From Tateyamaria omphalii (GTDB taxonomy: Bacteria; Pseudomonadota; Alphaproteobacteria; Rhodobacterales; Rhodobacteraceae), in contig NZ_CP019312.1 of assembly GCF_001969365.1 (NCBI RefSeq), forward strand, positions 1,178,001 through 1,242,000: a stretch of 64,000 bases of DNA, written 5' to 3'. Shown piece by piece: positions 60,913-64,000 of the stretch; position 1 is the stretch's first letter, and the number at the start of each line of letters is the position of its first letter. The notes beneath the pieces were generated by a model that was not told the DNA's origin, ran no database searches, and saw only the letters and a program-made list of their open reading frames with translations. The position numbers and the translations under genes were made by a program.

Positions 60913-61794
60913 TCAAGGCTCAACCAGGGCGGGTGCGGAAATCCAGTGCCATTCCGCCATCCGGCCGCGAAACCATGTGCGCTGCCGCTTGGCATATTGG
61001 CGGGTTGCAATCGTTGCCCGCTCGATTGCCGCCGTGTGATCCAACTCGCCCCGCACCACTTCCATGGTCTCTGCCACACCAATAGCACGGCACGAGGGCA
61101 GGGAGGGATCGTATCTGCCCAGCATCGCTCGGGCTTCTTCAAGCGCGCCGCCGTTCAGCATCTGGTTGAACCGTGCCGCGATACGCGGGGTCAACCACTC
61201 TTTGGGACTATCCATGACGACACCGGAAAAGGCACCCGCGCCCAGAACAGGGTCGCGCGTCTGATCCTGCCAATGGGCGAGGGGCTGCCCGGTGGCGCGC
61301 TGAACTTCCCACGCGCGCTGTACGCGGGCGCGGTTTTCTGTGTCGATCCGTCCTGTGGTTTCGGGGTCCAGAGCGGCCAGCATCTGGTTCAGATCCAGCG
61401 TATCGGCATGCGCACGAACCTCGGGCGGCGTGTCCGGAATATCGGCCAGCCCCTCGGTCAGCGCGCTGAAGTAAAGTCCGGTGCCCCCTACAATGATCGG
61501 TCGTGCCCCGTCCAAAAGCGGCGTGACCTCACGCAGCCAATGCCCGGTTGAGTAGGGCGCGTCATAGGGCAAATGACCATAAAGACGGTGCGGTGCGCGC
61601 GCTTCCTCCTCGGCCGAAGGGCGCGCCGTCAGCACCCGCCAACAGTCATAGACCTGGCTCGCATCGGCATTCACGATGACCCCGCCCTGCGCCTTAGCAA
61701 TGGCCAACGCCAGCGCCGACTTGCCCGACGCAGTGGGCCCCGCGATCAGAACCGGCAGGTCCTTGGGTAATTTGGCGATCAGGTCGCGGATCAT
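60913..61794 (-). CDS. miaA: tRNA dimethylallyltransferase
   Basis: Adds a dimethylallyl group to A37 of UNN-reading tRNAs, the first step of ms2i6A. 293 residues from ATG 61794 ([20 protein letters not shown]). P-loop [46 protein letters not shown], and the C-terminal [15 protein letters not shown] are the family blocks. It is divergent from pyrH, 72 bp away. Confidence 0.94.
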   Translation of the reverse strand: MIRDLIAKLPKDLPVLIAGPTASGKSALALAIAKAQGGVIVNADASQVYDCWRVLTARPSAEEEARAPHRLYGHLPYDAPYSTGHWLREVTPLLDGARPIIVGGTGLYFSALTEGLADIPDTPPEVRAHADTLDLNQMLAALDPETTGRIDTENRARVQRAWEVQRATGQPLAHWQDQTRDPVLGAGAFSGVVMDSPKEWLTPRIAARFNQMLNGGALEEARAMLGRYDPSLPSCRAIGVAETMEVVRGELDHTAAIERATIATRQYAKRQRTWFRGRMAEWHWISAPALVEP

Positions 61795-61866
61795 GTCGTG
61801 TCGTCCATTGAAACCTGCCCGCATTTAGGACAGGTTGCGCGCAAATTCAAAGAGCGGGGGCGCACC

Positions 61867-62597
61867 ATGACCGACACCGAAACACAGGCAGCTTTCAAAC
61901 GGGTCATGCTGAAGATCTCGGGCGAGGCGCTGATGGGCGATCAGGGCTTTGGGTTGCACCCGCCAACCGTCGAACGGATCGCAGGCGAAGTGAAGGCCGT
62001 TCACGACATGGGCGTCGAGATCTGCATGGTCATCGGCGGCGGCAACGTGTTCCGTGGCTTGCAAGGGTCCGCCCAGGGGATGGAACGAACAACCGCTGAC
62101 TACATGGGGATGCTCGCCACAGTGATGAACGCGCTCGCCATGCAATCGGCCCTTGAGGGGCGGGGGTGTTCACCCGTGTCATCTCTGCGATCACAATGAA
62201 CGAGGTGGCAGAGCCTTATATCCGCCGCCGCGCCGTGCGCCACCTTGAGAAAAAGCGGGTCTGCATCTTTGCCGCTGGAACGGGCAACCCGTATTTCACC
62301 ACCGATACCGCAGCCACCCTGCGCGCGAACGAAATGTCGTGCGAGGCCATCTTCATGGGCAAGAACGGCGTCGATGGTGTCTATGACAAGGACCCGAAGA
62401 AACACGACGACGCCAAACGCTACGATGTCGTCACCTATGACGAGGTCCTGCAAAAACGTCTGGGCGTCATGGATGCCTCGGCCATTGCGCTGGCCCGTGA
62501 CAACAACCTGCCGCTGATCGTCTTTCCGCTGGATACACCCGGCGGGTTCAAGGAAATCCTCGAAGGCAAGGGCACATTCACGCGCGTACAGGGCTAG
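61867..62597 (+). pseudogene. pyrH: UMP kinase, interrupted by a one-base frameshift
   Basis: The reading frame from ATG 61867 ([20 protein letters not shown]) is a normal UMP kinase through [17 protein letters not shown], near base 62163. Homologous sequence continues one frame over ([20 protein letters not shown] to the stop at 62597). Restoring one base at 62161-62166 (CTGGGGGTG in place of CGGGGGTG) repairs [14 protein letters not shown] kinase is essential, so a sequencing or assembly error is the likeliest cause. Phosphorylates UMP and supplies all pyrimidine nucleotides. frr and uppS follow. Confidence 0.9.
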
Positions 62598-62689
62598 CGG
62601 CACAACTGACGCTGGTCATATGCGCGCGGCTTGATTTATATGCGTATGAAACGCCCTTTTAGGCGAACAAAAGAAATACGGGGAATACC

Positions 62690-63253
62690 ATGTCTGACGA
62701 TTTCATGCTGGACACAGACGACCTTGAGCGCCGGATGGACGGCGCCATGGCAAACCTCAGGACTGAATTTGCATCACTGCGCACGGGCCGCGCCTCGGCC
62801 TCGATGCTGGAGCCGGTGATGGTCGACGCTTACGGGTCGATGACGCCCATCAACCAGGTCGGTACCGTGAATGTGCCCGAGCCGCGGATGGTGACCGTCA
62901 ACGTTTGGGACAAGGGGCTTGTGGGCAAGGTCGAGAAAGCCATTCGCGAGAGCGGGCTCGGCATCAACCCACAGCTCAACGGCACGATCATCATGTTGCC
63001 CATCCCCGAACTGAACGAGGAACGCCGCCGCGAGTTGGGCAAGGTCGCGGGCAGCTACGCCGAAAACGCCCGCGTCAGCATCCGCAACCTGCGCCGCGAC
63101 GGCATGGACCAGATCAAGAAAGCCAAGGCTGACGGCATGTCTGAGGACGATGAAAAGCTTTGGCAGGACGAAGTGCAGGAGATGACGGACAAGTACATCA
63201 AGTCCATTGATGCAGCGCTTGAAACCAAGCAAGCGGAGATCATGCAGGTTTGA
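62690..63253 (+). CDS. frr: Ribosome recycling factor
   Basis: 187 residues; with EF-G it splits ribosomes after termination. [60 protein letters not shown], and the Arg-rich helix [20 protein letters not shown] are the family blocks. Part of the conserved pyrH-frr-uppS order. Confidence 0.96.
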   Translation: MSDDFMLDTDDLERRMDGAMANLRTEFASLRTGRASASMLEPVMVDAYGSMTPINQVGTVNVPEPRMVTVNVWDKGLVGKVEKAIRESGLGINPQLNGTIIMLPIPELNEERRRELGKVAGSYAENARVSIRNLRRDGMDQIKKAKADGMSEDDEKLWQDEVQEMTDKYIKSIDAALETKQAEIMQV

Positions 63254-63260
63254 CAACCGC

Positions 63261-63345
63261 ACCGGGCCTTTGGCCCGGTAAACGCTCCGGGGGAGCGTTT
63301 GGGTTGTCAAAGGGCAGAGCCCGGGACATCAAAGGGTGGAGCCCA
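63261..63345. repeat. Two tandem hairpins and GGGC(G/A)GAGCCC motifs between frr and uppS
   Basis: ACCGGGCC-TTT-GGCCCGGT (63261-63279, 8-bp stem) is directly followed by AAACGCTCC-GGG-GGAGCGTTT (63280-63300, 9-bp stem). Then come GGGCAGAGCCC (about 63312) and GGGTGGAGCCC (about 63334). The second hairpin and the GGGCGGAGCCC-like units are of the same family as those at 9160-9400. Confidence 0.75.
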
Positions 63346-63406
63346 AGACACCAACAGGGCGGCCCCCAGTTCACGGACATTGCGCCGATATTCCAAGGAA
63401 AACACC

Positions 63407-64000
63407 ATCGCAGATGCCTCTCATACCGGCCCCCGCCACGTCGCCATCATCATGGACGGCAATGGACGCTGGGCCACCCAAAGGGGCCGTCCGCGGCTGT
63501 TCGGCCACCACGCAGGCGCCCGCCGTGTGCGCGAGGTGGTGGAAACCTGCCCCGACATCGGCGTCGAATACCTGACGATCTTTGCTTTCTCGACCGAAAA
63601 CTGGAAACGCACTCAGGTCGAGGTGGCCGGGCTGATGAGCCTGTTTCGGCGCTATATCTCGAAAGAAGCGCGGTCACTGAACCAATTCGGCGCCCGCGTG
63701 CGGTTCATCGGAGACCGCGTGCGGCTCGATGCAAAGCTGATTGCCCTGATGGATGAGCTTGAGACGCTGACGGCGGGCAACACCAGCGTCAACCTGACCA
63801 TCGCCCTGAACTACGGCGGCCGCGACGAGGTGGCGCGCGCCACGCAGCGCCTTGCGCGCGACGTGGCCGACGGCAAACTCCACCCCGACACCGTGGACGA
63901 GGAAACGCTGCCCAAATACCTCGACACCTACGTGCTGCCCGATCCCGATCTGGTGATCCGCACCAGTGGCGAGGCGCGGATTTCGAACTTCCTGCTCTGG
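63407..64000 (+). CDS. uppS: Undecaprenyl diphosphate synthase, N-terminal part (runs off right edge)
   Basis: Makes the lipid carrier for peptidoglycan and other polymers by adding isopentenyl units to farnesyl diphosphate. The 198 codons in the window include HVAIIMDGNGRWATQRGRPR (catalytic Asp of the DGNGRW motif), FAFSTENWKR, VRFIGDR, ALNYGGRDEV and LVIRTSGEARISNFLLW. No ATG lies at the expected start: AAGGA (63395-63399) is followed 7 nt later by ATC at 63407, where an ATG is expected. TTG 63380 and ATG 63452 are alternatives, the latter cutting off a conserved strand. See findings. Confidence 0.88.
   Translation, partial: MADASHTGPRHVAIIMDGNGRWATQRGRPRLFGHHAGARRVREVVETCPDIGVEYLTIFAFSTENWKRTQVEVAGLMSLFRRYISKEARSLNQFGARVRFIGDRVRLDAKLIALMDELETLTAGNTSVNLTIALNYGGRDEVARATQRLARDVADGKLHPDTVDEETLPKYLDTYVLPDPDLVIRTSGEARISNFLLW

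Noticed and set aside
62160..62170. Programmed frameshift in pyrH
   Set aside because: No slippery heptamer with downstream stimulator is evident, and no such control of UMP kinase is known to me; an error in the G run is simpler.

Overview
The window looks like chromosome of a marine alphaproteobacterium of the Rhodobacterales (Roseobacter group). The support is high GC, tight gene packing with 1-8 nt overlaps, and a characteristic gene set: a single-cysteine DksA, a TRAP transporter with an oversized membrane subunit, DUF2852 and DUF2927 proteins, paired dimethylglycine/sarcosine dehydrogenase-like enzymes, and RTX proteins ending in a Hint domain. I see no prophage, insertion sequence, CRISPR array or conjugation gene, so this is mostly core genome with a few accessory blocks.

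Layout. 0-1.2 kb: start of the acetolactate synthase large subunit gene behind a leader-peptide attenuator. 1.3-9.1 kb: a Cache histidine kinase, a response regulator and a soluble chemoreceptor-like protein, divergent from a dctP-dctQ-dctM TRAP operon, so the two-component system probably controls uptake of an organic acid. 9.1-9.5 kb: a mosaic of intergenic hairpin repeats. 9.5-17.5 kb: leucyl/arginyl-protein transferase, RDD and DUF2852 membrane proteins, YbaK deacylase, glnE, an RlmI-like methyltransferase, a PIN protein and an M48 protease. 17.6-23.0 kb: a leftward cluster of MoxR ATPase, GNAT, DUF2927 lipoprotein, a 56-residue membrane protein, CoxE-like vWA protein and cytochrome P450, divergent from dksA. 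24-28.8 kb: an outer-membrane barrel protein, ornithine cyclodeaminase and arginase (arginine to ornithine to proline) with a divergent Lrp-type regulator, dsbB, and a DedA/YqaA protein. tRNA-Leu(CAA) follows at 28.9 kb.

29.8-37.9 kb: two secreted-type calcium-binding proteins (1960 and 623 residues), both ending in a Hint (hedgehog/intein) domain, preceded by an 873-bp non-coding region. 38-45 kb: a MobA-like nucleotidyltransferase and two FAD/GcvT dehydrogenases of about 800 residues flanking a DUF2254 membrane protein. 45.1-50.7 kb: a membrane LytTR regulator with candidate binding repeats in its own promoter, a CorC/CBS protein, a degenerate metallophosphoesterase, xerD, and a 512-residue secreted protein. 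50.8-54.4 kb: aroK-aroB, a PPOX-fold protein, ssb and a lytic transglycosylase. 55-59.7 kb: a peptide-type ABC transporter with no binding-protein gene in view. 60-64 kb: an AraC regulator, miaA, and pyrH-frr-uppS. pyrH carries a one-base frameshift and uppS has no ordinary start codon at the expected place; both are most easily read as sequence errors.

Nothing here is clearly a wholly new system. The best leads are the ilv attenuator, the Hint protein pair, the MoxR/vWA/lipoprotein/small-membrane-protein operon, the LytTR autoregulation site, the modular hairpin repeats shared by loci 54 kb apart, and the metallophosphoesterase that has lost metal ligands. All identifications come from reading translations and motifs; no database search was run.
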